64,000 nt of DNA from Pseudonocardiales bacterium (GCA_019243635.1 JAFAUB010000166.1:1-64000); one strand, 5' to 3'. Positions 36,150 through 47,102 are shown, numbered from the stretch's first letter. A program made the numbers and translations. Notes: generated by a model not told the origin, from the sequence alone.

Positions 36150-37250
36150 TCAGCGCAGTCCGGTGCCGCGGGCGAGCGCGGTGTCGACCAAGATCGACAA
36201 CAGGGTGGGATAGTCCACCCCGGTCACCGCCCACATCCGGGGGTACATCGAGATCGGCGTGAAGCCGGGCATCGTGTTGATCTCGTTGACAGTCAGCGCA
36301 TCATCTGGTCCGACGAAGAAGTCCACCCGGGCGAGACCCTGGCAATCCAGCGAGCGGAACGCCGCAACCGCCATCGACTGCAGCTCGGCGGTGACGTCAT
36401 CATTGAGCTTGGCGGGGATGTCGAACTCACACGCGTCATCCAGGTACTTGGCGTCGAAGTCATACCAACCCGCGCCGTCCCGCGCCACCACACGGATCTC
36501 CGCGGGCAGCGACGCCTCGACCCGGCCGTCGGGGAACTCCAGCACCCCGCACTCGACCTCGCGGCCGGTCACCGCCGCCTCGACGAGCACCTTGGGATCG
36601 AAGGCGCGAGCGGTGGCGATCGCCGAGGGCAGCTCGGACCAGTCCGCCACCTTGGTGATGCCCATCGATGAGCCCGCTCTAGCCGGTTTGACGAACACCG
36701 GCAGGCCCAGCCGCCGGCGCTGCGCCGCGGTGAGGACAGCGTCACCACCGCGCAGCACCACGGTGTCGGTGACCGGCAGACCCGCGACACCCAACAGCTT
36801 GCGGGCGAACTCCTTGTCCATTGCGACCGCGCTGGCCAGCACTCCCGAACCGATGTAGGGCAGGTCGGCCAGCTCTAGCAGCCCCTGGATCGTGCCGTCC
36901 TCACCGAAAGCCCCGTGCAGCACCGGGAACACCACATCCACACCGGAGAGCACCTCGCCGGGCGCCTCGCCCGCGATGCGCACCAGCTCGCGCCGGGTCG
37001 GGTCCCCGGGCAGGGCAAGCGCCGTGGCGGTGCCGTCCACGGCCGGCAGCATACGGTCCCGAATCGCCAGCTCGGCCGGCTCGCCGGTACCCAGCACCCA
37101 GGCACCGTCGGCGCTGATGCCGACCGGGATGACCTCGAACCGGGTCCGGTCCAGGTGCGTCAGCACACTTCCCGCCGACACGCAGGAGATCGCGTGCTCG
37201 CCGCTGCGGCCACCGAAGACGACCGCGACGCGCACCTTGCGACCCATCAT
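36150..37250 (-). CDS. ddl: D-alanine--D-alanine ligase
   Basis: 366 residues. [20 protein letters not shown] at the N-terminus; the ATP-grasp core is [20 protein letters not shown], then [19 protein letters not shown], and [20 protein letters not shown] for Mg2+ binding. It makes the D-Ala-D-Ala dipeptide for peptidoglycan. The ATG lies 23 bases from a large palindromic repeat. Confidence 0.96.
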   Translation of the reverse strand: MMGRKVRVAVVFGGRSGEHAISCVSAGSVLTHLDRTRFEVIPVGISADGAWVLGTGEPAELAIRDRMLPAVDGTATALALPGDPTRRELVRIAGEAPGEVLSGVDVVFPVLHGAFGEDGTIQGLLELADLPYIGSGVLASAVAMDKEFARKLLGVAGLPVTDTVVLRGGDAVLTAAQRRRLGLPVFVKPARAGSSMGITKVADWSELPSAIATARAFDPKVLVEAAVTGREVECGVLEFPDGRVEASLPAEIRVVARDGAGWYDFDAKYLDDACEFDIPAKLNDDVTAELQSMAVAAFRSLDCQGLARVDFFVGPDDALTVNEINTMPGFTPISMYPRMWAVTGVDYPTLLSILVDTALARGTGLR

Positions 37251-37272
37251 GGCGGCACCCTACCCCCGCCCA

Positions 37273-37358
37273 CCCGTCCCTGCCCCGACATGGAGACATA
37301 CCGGGGCGATCAGTGCCGTCATAGCCCCGGTATGTCTCCATGTCGGGGCAGGGACGGG
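37273..37358. repeat. 86-bp perfect palindromic repeat (family copy 1)
   Basis: Arms of 35 bases (37273-37307 and 37324-37358) are perfectly complementary around a 16-base spacer. The core reads CCCCGACATGGAGACATACC followed by GGGGC. A second family member lies at 44371-44432. The right arm overlaps the 3' end of the cysteine dioxygenase gene and encodes its last residues. It could act as a bidirectional terminator; no U-run is present. Confidence 0.9.
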
Positions 37359-37774
37359 GTGTAGACGTGCACGCTGACCGCAGGGGTGGTGGCGGTGTTG
37401 GTCAGCTGGTGGACGTAGTGCGGGCCGAAGGCGCGGCAGCACCCGGCGGCCAGCTCGCGGGTGACCTCCACCGCAGGCCGGCCCGGCTGAGCGGCGACCA
37501 CCCGCTCGGTCAGCATGCCGGCCGCGATCGCGAAGGCGCCTGACGCCGGGCCGTGGTCGTGCGGGTAGGTGCCCTGGCCGGGTAGCCACGACAGCAGCCA
37601 CACCTCCTGCTGTTCGGTTCGTTCGAGCAGCCGGTACCAGCGGGTGTCGGTGCGGTAGTCCACCAAGCAGCGCCACCGCTCGGGGTGCGCGGCCAGGGTC
37701 ATGGCGAGACTTGTCGGGCTACCGGGACGGGCCATGTCGGGATCCGGGACAGTGAGGTAGGGCACGGCGTGCAT
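37319..37774 (-). CDS. Cysteine dioxygenase family protein
   Basis: 151 residues. Cupin fold: HDHGPASGAFAIAAG supplies two iron-binding His, and GPHYVHQLTNTATTPAVSVH the third. The WRCLVDYRTDTRWYRLLERT segment is typical. It oxidises cysteine to cysteine sulfinate. It is slightly shorter than the usual 180-200 residues. The final 10 residues (LPRHGDIPGL) derive from the palindromic repeat, so the native tail was replaced. A PLP-enzyme remnant of sulfur amino-acid metabolism lies upstream. Confidence 0.85.
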   Translation of the reverse strand: MHAVPYLTVPDPDMARPGSPTSLAMTLAAHPERWRCLVDYRTDTRWYRLLERTEQQEVWLLSWLPGQGTYPHDHGPASGAFAIAAGMLTERVVAAQPGRPAVEVTRELAAGCCRAFGPHYVHQLTNTATTPAVSVHVYTPSLPRHGDIPGL

Positions 37775-37947
37775 GGGAGGTTCCTCCGCGGGATCGGTGA
37801 ACCGACCGCGCGGCGGCCACCACCGGGGCAGGGTGGGCCGTCGAGAAACGCGGTCAGCGGGACAGGGGGCTCACCGCGTGGGACAGAGCGCACTCGCCAC
37901 CCGGCGTAGGTCCACCGGGGACCGCCGGACAAAGGCGACAGTACTGC

Positions 37948-38832
37948 TCACAACGGACTATCAAACCAGCATGGATCCTCGGGGTCAAGTCGTGTCGAGT
38001 GCCTGGCGCAGATCAGCGAGCAGCTCCTCGGGATCCTCCACGCCGACGGACAGCCGGACCTGACCCGGCGCGATCCCCGCCCCCGCGAGTGCTGAGCACC
38101 TCCGCGTAGTCGTGCGCGTTGTCGAAGGCAAAGGCTGAGGACCGCACCACGGGCAGCCCCAGAGGACGTGACATACCCAGAACGCCACCCACCGTCACTC
38201 CGCAGCGCGAGCACGATCGCCACTTGGGCTGACAGTGACAATGATTCGGTCAAATCCCCACACTGGGGCGCGTTCAGGCATAGAAGTTCAGATCCACCTC
38301 GGCGAAGGAAGTCACCCAAAACCATCGTGACCCGACCGGCGGCGGTGAAGACCTCGACAGCGTGGGAAAACCGCCCATCCTGCACGTCCACCCAGGAGTT
38401 TGCTATCGACTGGTCGGCGGCCCCCAGAAGGCGAAACATCATCCTGCTGCCCGACTTCGGGAGGAGACCGGGGTCTGCAGGTTGACGGAAAGCGTCCAGC
38501 TCAGGTGCGCCATGAGTGGCTACGGGGACGCAACGGATGACCGCACCGGCATCGCCGACCGGCTCTCCCGCCTCGAATGCCCACAACGCCCGAGCGATCT
38601 TCTCGACTACCCGAGACACCCCGGCCGCGTCCACACCGCTCACCATAAACTCGCCGGTAACCTGTAAGGAAGTTCTCAACTGGGCGGCCAGAGCCGGTTT
38701 GGTTCCTAGCGTTCGCGATCTTCCGCCGACGGACGTCCGTCGGATTTGCACTTCCACAGGCGGCGTACGCGCAGCGCCACCATGCCGGTCTCCGAAGTCC
38801 CGCACTGACGCGTCGGTTGGCGACGACGTCAT
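37948..38832 (-). CDS. Hypothetical protein
   Basis: The frame covers 294 residues. The first two thirds ([60 protein letters not shown]) look like a real protein of unknown family. The last third is read across the PLP-enzyme remnant in a different frame and is probably a frame extension after loss of the native stop. The start overlaps the gpsA stop by four bases. Function unknown. Confidence 0.4.
   Translation of the reverse strand: MTSSPTDASVRDFGDRHGGAARTPPVEVQIRRTSVGGRSRTLGTKPALAAQLRTSLQVTGEFMVSGVDAAGVSRVVEKIARALWAFEAGEPVGDAGAVIRCVPVATHGAPELDAFRQPADPGLLPKSGSRMMFRLLGAADQSIANSWVDVQDGRFSHAVEVFTAAGRVTMVLGDFLRRGGSELLCLNAPQCGDLTESLSLSAQVAIVLALRSDGGWRSGYVTSSGAARGAVLSLCLRQRARLRGGAQHSRGRGSRRVRSGCPSAWRIPRSCSLICARHSTRLDPEDPCWFDSPL
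37985..38198 (-). pseudogene. PLP-dependent trans-sulfuration enzyme, both ends only
   Basis: One frame (from GTG 38198) gives [20 protein letters not shown], the N-terminal substrate-entry segment of cystathionine gamma-synthase/methionine gamma-lyase family enzymes. Another frame shortly after gives [20 protein letters not shown] and [10 protein letters not shown], their C-terminal end. The roughly 300 residues in between, including the PLP lysine, are missing. Large internal deletion; not functional. It is adjacent to cysteine dioxygenase, suggesting a former sulfur amino-acid cluster. Confidence 0.75.
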
Positions 38833-39839
38833 TCCGGTCCGTGGGCTCGGCCGAGAAGCTCAGCGGCCATCTGCCTGGGGGACTGGCCCTCGTAACAGAC
38901 TCGGCGCACACTGTCGGCGATGGGCACCTCAACGCCACAGCGGGCGGCCAGTCCCTGGATCGACGAGCAGGACTTGACGCCCTCGACCACCTGACCGTGG
39001 GTGGCCCGCTGCGCCTGCTCAAGGGTGTCACCCAGCCCGAGCCGGTAGCCGAAGGAACGGTTGCGGGACAGCGGTGAGAAGCAGGTGGCCACCAGGTCGC
39101 CGAGGCCGGCCAGCCCCGCGAAGGTCATCGGGTCGGCGCCCAGCGCCGCACCCAGCCGTGCCATCTCGGCCAGTCCCCGGGTGATCAGCGTCGCAAGGGT
39201 GTTGTCCCCGTATCCCAGTCCAGCAGCCACCCCGCAGGCCAGCGCGATCACGTTCTTGCATGCGCCGCCGAGCTCGCAGCCGATCACGTCGGTGTTGGTG
39301 TACGGCCGGAAGTAACCGGTCCCACAGGCGTGCTGCACCGCGACGGCACGGTCGTGGTCGATGCAGGCGACCACGCTCGCGGTGGGCTGCTCGGCGGCGA
39401 TCTCGCGAGCCAGGTTGGGTCCGGACACCACCACCACCTGGTCGGGAGCGACGGCGGTGACATCCAACACGACCTCACTCATCCGCTTGAGGCTGTCCAG
39501 CTCAACGCCCTTGGCCAGGCTCACCAGGGTGGCCTCCGGGGGGATGGACTTGTGCCACTCGAGCAGGTTGTCACGCAGCGTCTGGCTGGGTAGGGCGAGT
39601 ACTACCGCATTCACTCCGTCCAGCGCCGTCTTCGCGCGCGCGGTGGCCCGCAGGGAAGCCGGAAGCGTCACCCCCGGCAGATAGTCCGGGTTGGTGTGCC
39701 GGTGGGCGACCGCGTCGGCTACCTCAGTCCGACGGGCCCAGAGCATGACGTCCCGGCCGGCATCGGCGAGCACCTTGGCGAACGTGGTGCCCCAGGAACC
39801 CGCGCCCATCACCGCGATTCGCTGCACTACCCCGGTCAT
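38829..39839 (-). CDS. gpsA: NAD(P)H-dependent glycerol-3-phosphate dehydrogenase
   Basis: 336 residues from ATG 39839 (39851 also possible). [20 protein letters not shown] is the NAD(P)-binding motif; [20 protein letters not shown] and [20 protein letters not shown] are family blocks with the catalytic Lys region. It supplies glycerol-3-phosphate for phospholipids. It is divergent from cofC. Confidence 0.96.
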   Translation of the reverse strand: MTGVVQRIAVMGAGSWGTTFAKVLADAGRDVMLWARRTEVADAVAHRHTNPDYLPGVTLPASLRATARAKTALDGVNAVVLALPSQTLRDNLLEWHKSIPPEATLVSLAKGVELDSLKRMSEVVLDVTAVAPDQVVVVSGPNLAREIAAEQPTASVVACIDHDRAVAVQHACGTGYFRPYTNTDVIGCELGGACKNVIALACGVAAGLGYGDNTLATLITRGLAEMARLGAALGADPMTFAGLAGLGDLVATCFSPLSRNRSFGYRLGLGDTLEQAQRATHGQVVEGVKSCSSIQGLAARCGVEVPIADSVRRVCYEGQSPRQMAAELLGRAHGPE

Positions 39840-39917
39840 GACGCCTCCCATCTGGCGAAGTCTCCCCTGCCGCCGGATCGGCAGGTCCAGCGGCCGTCGG
39901 CGCGGGAGGATAGAGCC

Positions 39918-40580
39918 ATGCAGGTGGACCTGCTCGTCCCGGTGAAACCGCTCGCCAGGGCCAAGAGCCGGCTACGTGGGGCGGCCGACGACGGGGCTGG
40001 TGCCCCCGAGGCGCACGCCCGGCTGGTCCTCGCGCTGGCCCGGGACACCCTCGCGGCCGCGGCTGGTGCGGCTGTGGTCCGCCGAGCGGTCGCGATCTGC
40101 TCCGACGAGGAGGTACGCACCGCGCTCGCGGGCGATGGGGTGCAGGTGATCCCCGACGAGCCGGCCGCCGGCCTCAACCCGGCCCTGCGCTACGGGGAAG
40201 CAGTGCTCCGCACGGCCGACCCCACCACGACGGTCGGGGTGCTGCAGGCCGACCTGCCGGCGCTGAGCCCGCTGGAGCTGGACCGCGCCGTCCGCCACGG
40301 GCTGGCCACCGGCGGCCGGGCGTTCTGCGCGGATCGAACGGGCACCGGGACGACCCTGTTGCTTGCCCCCCCGGGGCAGCTCTTGGAGCCTCGCTTCGGA
40401 GTCGGCTCGGCCGCGGCGCACCGGGCCACCGGTGCTCGGGAGCTCTCCGGTTTCTGGCCGGGACTGTGTTGCGACGTCGACACCGCGGCTGATCTGGCCG
40501 TCGCGCGCGGCCTGGGCCTCGGTCGGTTCACCCGCGCCGCACTGCGCCGGCCCGGGTTCGACGTTGTCACCCCGGAGTGA
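39918..40580 (+). CDS. cofC: Phosphoenolpyruvate/2-phospholactate guanylyltransferase (F420 pathway)
   Basis: 220 residues from ATG 39918, with GGGAGGA eight bases upstream. [20 protein letters not shown] is the nucleotide-binding start; [20 protein letters not shown] and [11 protein letters not shown] follow. It activates PEP (or phospholactate) with GTP to begin coenzyme F420 synthesis, so the organism probably makes F420. It is positioned before ppk1 as in mycobacteria (Rv2983, fbiD). Confidence 0.92.
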   Translation: MQVDLLVPVKPLARAKSRLRGAADDGAGAPEAHARLVLALARDTLAAAAGAAVVRRAVAICSDEEVRTALAGDGVQVIPDEPAAGLNPALRYGEAVLRTADPTTTVGVLQADLPALSPLELDRAVRHGLATGGRAFCADRTGTGTTLLLAPPGQLLEPRFGVGSAAAHRATGARELSGFWPGLCCDVDTAADLAVARGLGLGRFTRAALRRPGFDVVTPE

Positions 40581-40626
40581 GGTGGTTGCTCCCTTGCGAG
40601 CCGTCGATATACGGAACAATGACGGG

Positions 40627-42813
40627 GTGAGCCAGCATGACGGGGGCACCGCTGTCACGCCAGCGGCCAGTACCAGCTCGGCCGGGACACTACCGCCCGC
40701 TCCCCCAGCGGCGACTCCGGTGCCGTCCGCGACCGACCTGCCTGATGACCGCTACCTCAACCGGGAGCTGTCCTGGCTGGACTTCAACGCCCGCGTGCTC
40801 GCGCTCGCCGAGGACACCAGCCAGCCGCTGCTGGAGCGGGCCAAGTTCCTGGCGATCTTCGCGTCGAACCAGGACGAGTTCTACATGGTGCGAGTCGCCG
40901 GACTCAAGCGCCGTGAGGAGGCCGGGCTACCCGTGCGCAGTGCGGACGGGCTGTCCCCCCGGGAGCAGCTGGCCCAGATCGCGATGCGCAGCCGGGAGCT
41001 CGCCGAGCGCCAAGCCCGGGTCTACCTCGACTCGGTCCGTCCGGAACTGGAGAAGCACGAGATCACCTTCGTCACCTGGTCCGACCTCGATGACCAGCAA
41101 CGGCTGCGGTTGTCGGGTTACTTCTCCGACCAGATCTTCCCGGTGCTCACCCCGTTGGCGGTGGACCCCGCGCACCCGTTCCCCTACATCTCCAACCGGT
41201 CGTTGAACCTGGCCGTGATGGTGCGTGACCCGGACAGCCGCATCGAGCGCTTCGCCCGGGTCAAGGTGCCCAACAACGTGCCACGCCTGGTCCGGGTGGA
41301 GCGCGACCAGGACGATCGCGGGTCGCCACCCGCCACGTTCCTGCCGCTGGAGGAGCTGATAGGGGTCCATCTCCCTGAGCTGTTCGCCGGCATGGACGTG
41401 GTCGACTGGCACATCTTCCGGGTCACCCGCAACGCCGACTTCGAGGTCGAGGAGGACCGCGACGAGGACCTGCTGCAAGCAATGGAGCGAGAGCTGGCGC
41501 GACGCCGCTTCGGCCCACCGGTACGCCTGGAGGTGGCCGACAGGATGAGCGAGCGCGTGCTGGAGCTGCTGCTGCGCGAGCTCGACGTCGACCCGCACGA
41601 CGTGGTCGAGGTGCCCGGCCTGCTGGACCTGTCCTGCCTGTGGCAGCTCCACGCGCTGCCCGTCCCGGAGCTGAAGGACAAGCCGTTCGTCCCGGCGACG
41701 CACCCGGCCTTCGGCGAGGGCGAGAGCCCCAAGGACGTGTTCGCCACCCTGCGCGAGGGTGACGTGTTGGTGCACCACCCTTACGACTCGTTCTCCACCA
41801 GCGTGCAGCGCTTCATCGAACAGGCTGCCGGGGACCCGCAGGTACTGGCGATCAAGCAGACACTCTACCGGACCTCCGGTGACTCCCCCATCGTCGACGC
41901 GCTGATCGACGCCGCCGAGACAGGCAAGCAGGTCGTCGCGCTGGTGGAGATCAAGGCGCGATTCGATGAGCAGGCCAACATCAAATGGGCCAGAGCGCTG
42001 GAACGCGCCGGGGTGCACGTGGTCTACGGGCTGATGGGACTCAAGACACACTGCAAGACCTCGCTGGTGGTGCGCCAGGAGGGCTCGACGATCCGCAGGT
42101 ACTGCCATATCGGCACCGGCAACTACAACCCGAAGACCGCCCGGCTCTACGAGGACATCGGGTTGTTCACCGCTGAGCCGGTGATCGGCGCTGACCTCAC
42201 CGACCTGTTCAACTCGCTGACCGGCTACGCGCGGCCGACTTCCTACCGCGGCCTGCTGGTGGCGCCCTACGGAATCCGGCGCGGCATCGTGGAGCGGATC
42301 GAGGGTGAGATCACCCACGTCCGGGCCGGTCGCCCAGCCGGGATCCGGATCAAGGTCAACGCGTTGGTCGACGAGCAGGTGATCGATGCGCTGTACCGGG
42401 CGGCGCTGGCCGGTGTCCGTGTCGACATCGTGGTCCGCGGCATCTGCGCGCTCATCCCTGGGCGCCCGGGCCTGTCGGAGTACATCCGGGTGCGCTCGAT
42501 CCTGGGCCGCTTCCTCGAGCACTCGCGAGCCTTCCACTTCGTGGGCGCGGACGAGCACTGGATCGGCAGCGCCGACATGATGCACCGCAACCTGGACCGC
42601 CGGGTGGAGGCGCTGGTGCTGGTGGCCGACCCGGCCGCCACCGACGAGCTGGACGCGATGCTCACCTCCGCCCTGGACCCGGCGACGCGATGCTGGGTGT
42701 TGGAACCAGAGGGCTCATGGAGCCCTTCCCCCTCAGCGGGGTCCACCGTCCGTGACCATCAGACGCAGGAGATCCTTCGGCACCGCAGGAGTGACTGGCC
42801 AGGGGGTGAATGA
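40627..42813 (+). CDS. ppk1: Polyphosphate kinase 1
   Basis: 728 residues from GTG 40627. The N domain begins [20 protein letters not shown]; the catalytic domain contains [20 protein letters not shown] (first active-site His) and [20 protein letters not shown], with the second His region at [19 protein letters not shown]. It reversibly polymerises phosphate from ATP. The end overlaps mutT1. An acidic linker [14 protein letters not shown] is in the head domain. Confidence 0.96.
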   Translation: MSQHDGGTAVTPAASTSSAGTLPPAPPAATPVPSATDLPDDRYLNRELSWLDFNARVLALAEDTSQPLLERAKFLAIFASNQDEFYMVRVAGLKRREEAGLPVRSADGLSPREQLAQIAMRSRELAERQARVYLDSVRPELEKHEITFVTWSDLDDQQRLRLSGYFSDQIFPVLTPLAVDPAHPFPYISNRSLNLAVMVRDPDSRIERFARVKVPNNVPRLVRVERDQDDRGSPPATFLPLEELIGVHLPELFAGMDVVDWHIFRVTRNADFEVEEDRDEDLLQAMERELARRRFGPPVRLEVADRMSERVLELLLRELDVDPHDVVEVPGLLDLSCLWQLHALPVPELKDKPFVPATHPAFGEGESPKDVFATLREGDVLVHHPYDSFSTSVQRFIEQAAGDPQVLAIKQTLYRTSGDSPIVDALIDAAETGKQVVALVEIKARFDEQANIKWARALERAGVHVVYGLMGLKTHCKTSLVVRQEGSTIRRYCHIGTGNYNPKTARLYEDIGLFTAEPVIGADLTDLFNSLTGYARPTSYRGLLVAPYGIRRGIVERIEGEITHVRAGRPAGIRIKVNALVDEQVIDALYRAALAGVRVDIVVRGICALIPGRPGLSEYIRVRSILGRFLEHSRAFHFVGADEHWIGSADMMHRNLDRRVEALVLVADPAATDELDAMLTSALDPATRCWVLEPEGSWSPSPSAGSTVRDHQTQEILRHRRSDWPGGE

Positions 42814-43732
42814 CCACGTGCCCGCCCTGACCGCCGCCGGCGCCGCCGTGTGGCGGACATCGCCGTCGGGCGACGTCGAGGTCGCGGTGGTGCATCGGCC
42901 CGGCCTGGACGACTGGTCCCTTCCCAAGGGCAAGCCGCGCTCCGGGGAGACGCTGCCGGCCACCGCGGTGCGCGAGGTGGCCGAGGAGACCGGCCACACC
43001 GTCACGCTCGGTGCCAGGTTGGGCAGCACCCGATATCGGGTGACCGAGGGTGAGAAGGTGGTGCACTACTGGGCGGCACGGACCACGGGCGGTAGCTTCC
43101 GCCCCACCGACGAGGTCGACGAGCTGCGCTGGCTGCCCAAGGCGGCGGCGTCCGAGCTGCTCAGCTACCAGCGCGACCGGACGCTGCTGGCCGGGCTCGA
43201 CGGCGCCAGCGCCGTCACCGCTACCGTGCTGCTGGTCCGGCACGCCGAGGCGGGCAAGCGCGAGACCTGGCGCGGTGATGACGACCTGCGCCCGCTGACC
43301 GTCGAGGGCCATCGGCAGGCCGAGGTTCTGCGAGCGCTGCTGCCACTGTTCGGTGCACAGCGGGTGCACTCCGCGCCACCGTTGCGGTGCCGCCAGAGCG
43401 TCGAGGGTCTCGCCGCCGACCTCGGGGTGGCGATCATCCCGGAACCGCGGTTGTCCGAGGACGGGTACCTGGCCGACCCTGCCGCCGGCCTGGCGCGGCT
43501 GAGGGAGATCGCGGCCGAGCCGGGGGGTCCGGCCGTGGTGTGCAGCCAGGGCGAGGTGACTCCCGATCTGGTCCGCAACCTCACTGACTCCGCTGGGGTG
43601 GAGGCCACCGCCGGTGGGCCACCCGAGGTGCCCAGCCGGAAGGGCAGCTACTGGGGGCTGTTCTTCGGCGGCGGCTCATGTGCACCGTCCGTCCTCCTGA
43701 CCGCCGACTACTACGACGACGCGGTGCGCTGA
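42752..43732 (+). CDS. mutT1: MutT1-type Nudix hydrolase fused to histidine phosphatase
   Basis: Up to 326 residues; start GTG 42752 overlaps ppk1 by 62 bases, GTG 42806 by 8. The Nudix box is [20 protein letters not shown] near residues 69-88. The second half is a phosphoglycerate-mutase-like phosphatase with [16 protein letters not shown] (RH motif). This two-domain layout matches mycobacterial MutT1, which sanitises 8-oxo-GTP and diadenosine polyphosphates. In mycobacteria hupB follows; here leuD does. Confidence 0.92.
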   Translation: MTIRRRRSFGTAGVTGQGVNDHVPALTAAGAAVWRTSPSGDVEVAVVHRPGLDDWSLPKGKPRSGETLPATAVREVAEETGHTVTLGARLGSTRYRVTEGEKVVHYWAARTTGGSFRPTDEVDELRWLPKAAASELLSYQRDRTLLAGLDGASAVTATVLLVRHAEAGKRETWRGDDDLRPLTVEGHRQAEVLRALLPLFGAQRVHSAPPLRCRQSVEGLAADLGVAIIPEPRLSEDGYLADPAAGLARLREIAAEPGGPAVVCSQGEVTPDLVRNLTDSAGVEATAGGPPEVPSRKGSYWGLFFGGGSCAPSVLLTADYYDDAVR

Positions 43733-43735
43733 TGG

Positions 43736-44344
43736 CTATCCCACCGTCGGCTCACTGACAACGGTGGTCGGCAGCCACGACGGGCGTTGGGCCTCGAATG
43801 CGTCGATCCGCTGGGCGTGGCGCAGGCTCAGCGAGATGTCGTCCAACCCTTCCAGCAGGCGCCAGCGGGTGTAGCCGTCGATCGCGAAGCCCACCGTGAG
43901 GTTCTTGGCCCGCACGGTCTGCGCCGACAGATCGACGGTGATCTCAGTGCCCGGCTCGGTCTCCAGCAGCCTCCAGATCGACTCGACATCGACCCGCTCG
44001 CACTGGGCCGCGAGCAGACCCTGCTTGCCGGCGTTGCCCCGGAAGATGTCACCGAACCGCGGCGAGATCACCACCCGGAACCCGTAGTCCAGCAACGCCC
44101 AGACCGCGTGCTCCCGTGACGACCCGGTGCCGAAGTCCGGCCCGGCGACCAGCACGCTGCCGTTGCGGTAGGCATCGAGGTTGAGCACGAAGTCCTCGTG
44201 GGCACGCCAGGCCGCGAACAGTCCATCCTCGAACCCGGTGCGGCTGACCCGTTTGAGGTAGGCCGCCGGAATGATCTGGTCAGTGTCCACATCAGACCGT
44301 CGCAGCGGAACCCCGACCCCCGTGTGTCCCCTGAACGCTTCCAT
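43736..44344 (-). CDS. leuD: 3-isopropylmalate dehydratase small subunit
   Basis: 202 residues from ATG 44344. [20 protein letters not shown] and [20 protein letters not shown] are the swivel-domain motifs that shape the aconitase-fold active site. It pairs with LeuC. The leuC-leuD gap of about 90 bases contains a palindromic repeat. It is convergent with mutT1. Confidence 0.96.
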   Translation of the reverse strand: MEAFRGHTGVGVPLRRSDVDTDQIIPAAYLKRVSRTGFEDGLFAAWRAHEDFVLNLDAYRNGSVLVAGPDFGTGSSREHAVWALLDYGFRVVISPRFGDIFRGNAGKQGLLAAQCERVDVESIWRLLETEPGTEITVDLSAQTVRAKNLTVGFAIDGYTRWRLLEGLDDISLSLRHAQRIDAFEAQRPSWLPTTVVSEPTVG

Positions 44345-44370
44345 CGAGCTCCCTTCAGCGCGGTTTCCCC

Positions 44371-44432
44371 CCGACATGGAGCCATATCGGGGCAGACCGA
44401 CCGCCGATAGCCCCGATATGGCTCCAGGTCGG
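44371..44432. repeat. 62-bp palindromic repeat (family copy 2)
   Basis: Arms of 23 bases (44371-44393 and 44410-44432; CCGACATGGAGCCATATCGG plus GGC) with one mismatch and a 16-base spacer. The family resemblance to 37273-37358 covers the whole core. Two arm positions differ between copies, with the paired base changed to match. It lies between leuC and leuD on the operon strand and ends two bases before the leuC stop codon. Confidence 0.9.
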
Positions 44433-44434
44433 CG

Positions 44435-45874
44435 TCAGTTGTCGAGGTCGGTGGGGGAGGAGAGGGTGCCGCGGATCGCGGTGGCGGCCGCGACCAGCGG
44501 GGAGACCAGATGGGTGCGGCCGCCTTTGCCTTGCCGGCCCTCGAAGTTGCGGTTGGAGGTCGACGCGCAGCGCTCGCCGGCGACGAGCTGATCGGGGTTC
44601 ATCCCCAGGCACATCGAGCAGCCCGCCGAGCGCCACTGGGCACCGGCTGCGGTGAACACCGCGTGCAGGCCCTCGGCCTCAGCCTGGGCGCGCACCCGCA
44701 TCGAGCCGGGAACGACGAGCATTCGTACCCCGTCGCGCACCCGCCGGCCGGCGAGCACCGCCGCCGCCGCCCGCAGATCCTCGATCCGCCCATTGGTGCA
44801 GGACCCGAGGAACACCGTGTCCACCGCGATCTCGCGCAGCGGGGTGCCGGGTTGCAGACCCATGTAGGACAGTGCCTTGCGCATCGCGAGCCGCTCGCCC
44901 TCGTCGGTGACCTGCTCGGGGTCAGGCACTCGCTCGGACAACGGTAGACCCTGGCCGGGGTTGGTTCCCCAGGTCACGAACGGCGTCAGGGTGTCGGCGT
45001 CGATGTGCACCTGCGCGTCGAAGGTGGCGTCGTCATCGGTGCGCAGGCCGGCCCAGTGCCGCATCGCCGTGTCCCACCGAGCCCCGGCGGGCGCATGCGG
45101 CCGACCGGCCAGATAGTCGAAGGTGGTGGCATCCGGGGCGATCATCCCGGCCCGGGCTCCCGCCTCGATCGACATGTTGCAGATCGTCATGCGGGCTTCC
45201 ATGGACAGCTGCTCGATCACGTTTCCCCGGTACTCCAGCACATATCCCGCTCCGCCACCGGTGCCGATCCGGGCGATCACCGCCAAGATGATGTCCTTGC
45301 TCGTGACGCCGGTGGGCAGCGTCCCCTCGCGGCTTTGCACGACCACCGCCATGGTCTTGAACGGGCGCAGCGGCAGGGTCTGGGTGGCCAGTACGTGCTC
45401 CACCTCCGAGGTGCCGATGCCGAACGCCAGCGCGCCGAAGGCACCATGCGTGGAGGTGTGCGAGTCACCGCAGACCACCGTCATCCCCGGTTGGGTGAGG
45501 CCGAGCTGGGGCCCCACGACGTGCACGATGCCCTGCTCGACGTCACCCATCGAGTGCAGCCGCACACCGAACTCCGCGCAGTTCCGGCGCAGTGTCTCCA
45601 CCTGGATGCGGGACACCTCATCGGTGATCGGCAGCTCGATGTCGGTGGTGGGAACGTTGTGATCTTCGGTTGCGATGGTCAGATCGGGTCGGCGGACCGG
45701 TCGAGCAGCCAGCCGCAAGCCGTCGAAGGCCTGCGGGCTGGTGACCTCGTGCACCAGGTGCAGGTCGATGTAGAGCAGGTCGGGCGCCGCGCTCTCAGCG
45801 TCGTCATCCGGGTCACCCCCGCCCCGATGGACCACGTGTGCGTCCCAGACCTTCGCCGCGAGCGTGCGTCCCAT
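44435..45874 (-). CDS. leuC: 3-isopropylmalate dehydratase large subunit
   Basis: 479 residues from ATG 45874. [20 protein letters not shown] and [20 protein letters not shown] provide the 4Fe-4S cysteines; [20 protein letters not shown] is the conserved aconitase block. An acidic insertion [15 protein letters not shown] near residue 16 is unusual. It isomerises 2- to 3-isopropylmalate with LeuD. It is divergent from the IclR gene. Confidence 0.96.
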   Translation of the reverse strand: MGRTLAAKVWDAHVVHRGGGDPDDDAESAAPDLLYIDLHLVHEVTSPQAFDGLRLAARPVRRPDLTIATEDHNVPTTDIELPITDEVSRIQVETLRRNCAEFGVRLHSMGDVEQGIVHVVGPQLGLTQPGMTVVCGDSHTSTHGAFGALAFGIGTSEVEHVLATQTLPLRPFKTMAVVVQSREGTLPTGVTSKDIILAVIARIGTGGGAGYVLEYRGNVIEQLSMEARMTICNMSIEAGARAGMIAPDATTFDYLAGRPHAPAGARWDTAMRHWAGLRTDDDATFDAQVHIDADTLTPFVTWGTNPGQGLPLSERVPDPEQVTDEGERLAMRKALSYMGLQPGTPLREIAVDTVFLGSCTNGRIEDLRAAAAVLAGRRVRDGVRMLVVPGSMRVRAQAEAEGLHAVFTAAGAQWRSAGCSMCLGMNPDQLVAGERCASTSNRNFEGRQGKGGRTHLVSPLVAAATAIRGTLSSPTDLDN

Positions 45875-45947
45875 CAGCGCTGCTCCCTCCACGCCTAGCG
45901 CTCCCACATGCTGGACATCTCACATAGCGGGAAGTTAATATCGACTT
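45875..45947. promoter_or_regulatory. leuC / iclR divergent promoter region
   Basis: Seventy-three bases separate the two start codons. They include TCTCACATAGCGGGA, a degenerate palindrome at about 45917-45931, and an AT-rich TTAATATCG that can serve as a -10 for the regulator. In actinobacteria the IclR-type LeuR/NdgR protein binds between these genes. Site assignment is inferred. Confidence 0.45.
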
Positions 45948-46649
45948 GTGGAACAGCATAGCGGCATCGGCGTGCTGGACAAAGCTGTCATGGTGCTGCG
46001 CACGGTCGCCGCGAGCCCCTGCGGGCTGGCCGACTTGTGCGCCCGTACCGGGCTGCCCCGGGCCACCGCCCACCGGCTGGCGGTGGGGCTGGAAGTGCAC
46101 CGGCTGCTCAGCCGCGGTGGCGACGGACGATGGCGTCCCGGGCCCGCGCTGCGCGAGTTGGGTGAGGGTGCGCTGGACCCGTTGCTCGACGCCGCCGCGA
46201 TGGTGCTACCCCGGCTGCGCGACGTCACCGGCGAGAGCGTCCAGCTCTACCGGCGGGACGGGATGGTCCGGGTCTGCGTGGCGGCCGCCGAGCCCCACAG
46301 CGGCCTGCGCGACACCGTCCCGGTGGGAGCCCGGCTACCGATGACGGCCGGGTCAGGCGCCAAGATCCTGGCGGCGTGGGCTGACCCGGCCACCCGACAC
46401 GCCGTGCTCGGTGAGGCCGTATTCGGCGAGCGGACCCTCCTGGAGGTCCGCAGGCGGGGCTGGGCGCAGAGCGTGGCCGAACGCGAGTCCGGGGTGGCCA
46501 GTGTCTCCGCCCCGGTGCGCGACGGCGCCGGCACCGTGATTGCCGCAGTGTCGGTATCCGGCCCGGTGGAGCGGATCGGCCGGCGGCCGGGCGTCCGCTG
46601 GGCCGCCGACCTGCTGGCCGCCGCCGAGGCGCTGCACAACCGCCTCTGA
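45948..46649 (+). CDS. IclR-family regulator of leuCD (NdgR/LeuR-type)
   Basis: 233 residues from GTG 45948. An N-terminal winged HTH (LDKAVMVLRTVAASPCGLAD, TGLPRATAHRLAVGLEVHRL) is followed by the IclR effector domain (RLPMTAGSGAKILAAWADPA; GWAQSVAERESGVASVSAPV). Position and orientation match Rv2989/NdgR, which controls leucine biosynthesis genes. Likely autoregulated. Confidence 0.9.
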   Translation: MEQHSGIGVLDKAVMVLRTVAASPCGLADLCARTGLPRATAHRLAVGLEVHRLLSRGGDGRWRPGPALRELGEGALDPLLDAAAMVLPRLRDVTGESVQLYRRDGMVRVCVAAAEPHSGLRDTVPVGARLPMTAGSGAKILAAWADPATRHAVLGEAVFGERTLLEVRRRGWAQSVAERESGVASVSAPVRDGAGTVIAAVSVSGPVERIGRRPGVRWAADLLAAAEALHNRL

Positions 46650-47102
46650 GAGCGTCCGTGATGACGCGCCATTCTCACTTTCGGCCGGTCCGAGGAACCC
46701 ACGGCGTCCTAGACCGGGCTCCGAGGTCCGGCTCACGCCCTCCCTCCGCTTCCGGATCGGCATGCACGGCGGCCTCTCGCCGCACCTGATGGGGCCGACC
46801 CGCTACCTAGAGGGTGGCTAATCAGCATGTCACATACGGTCATCGCTCCTCCGGACCAGAGTAAGAGATGGTGCAATTCTTGTATCTAAATAGTGTATCT
46901 AGGGAACAGTATTGTTACTAATAGTCATAAGATCTTGAATATCACTCGAACGAGTGTAACAGTCCGGCGGGCTTCTCGATAAGTACGTCAGAGGCCGACA
47001 CCGACCATCGCGCGACGGGCACGGTCGGACGATGCACGTCGCGACCTCGACCCGGGGCCCCGTCCTCACAGGTACCCACAGCGCGGCTGGCCACAGGGGT
47101 GG
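46650..47102. other. AT-rich promoter island before the polysaccharide genes
   Basis: About 450 bases with distinctly lower GC at 46850-46960, unlike the rest of the window. GTATCTA occurs twice (around 46878 and 46892), and ACTCG-AA-CGAGT forms an inverted repeat near 46952. No gene is visible. It probably came with the polysaccharide locus and carries its promoter. Confidence 0.5.

Noticed and set aside
40927..42585. 552-codon frame antisense to ppk1
   Set aside because: Mirror of codon periodicity in ppk1; no recognisable domain.
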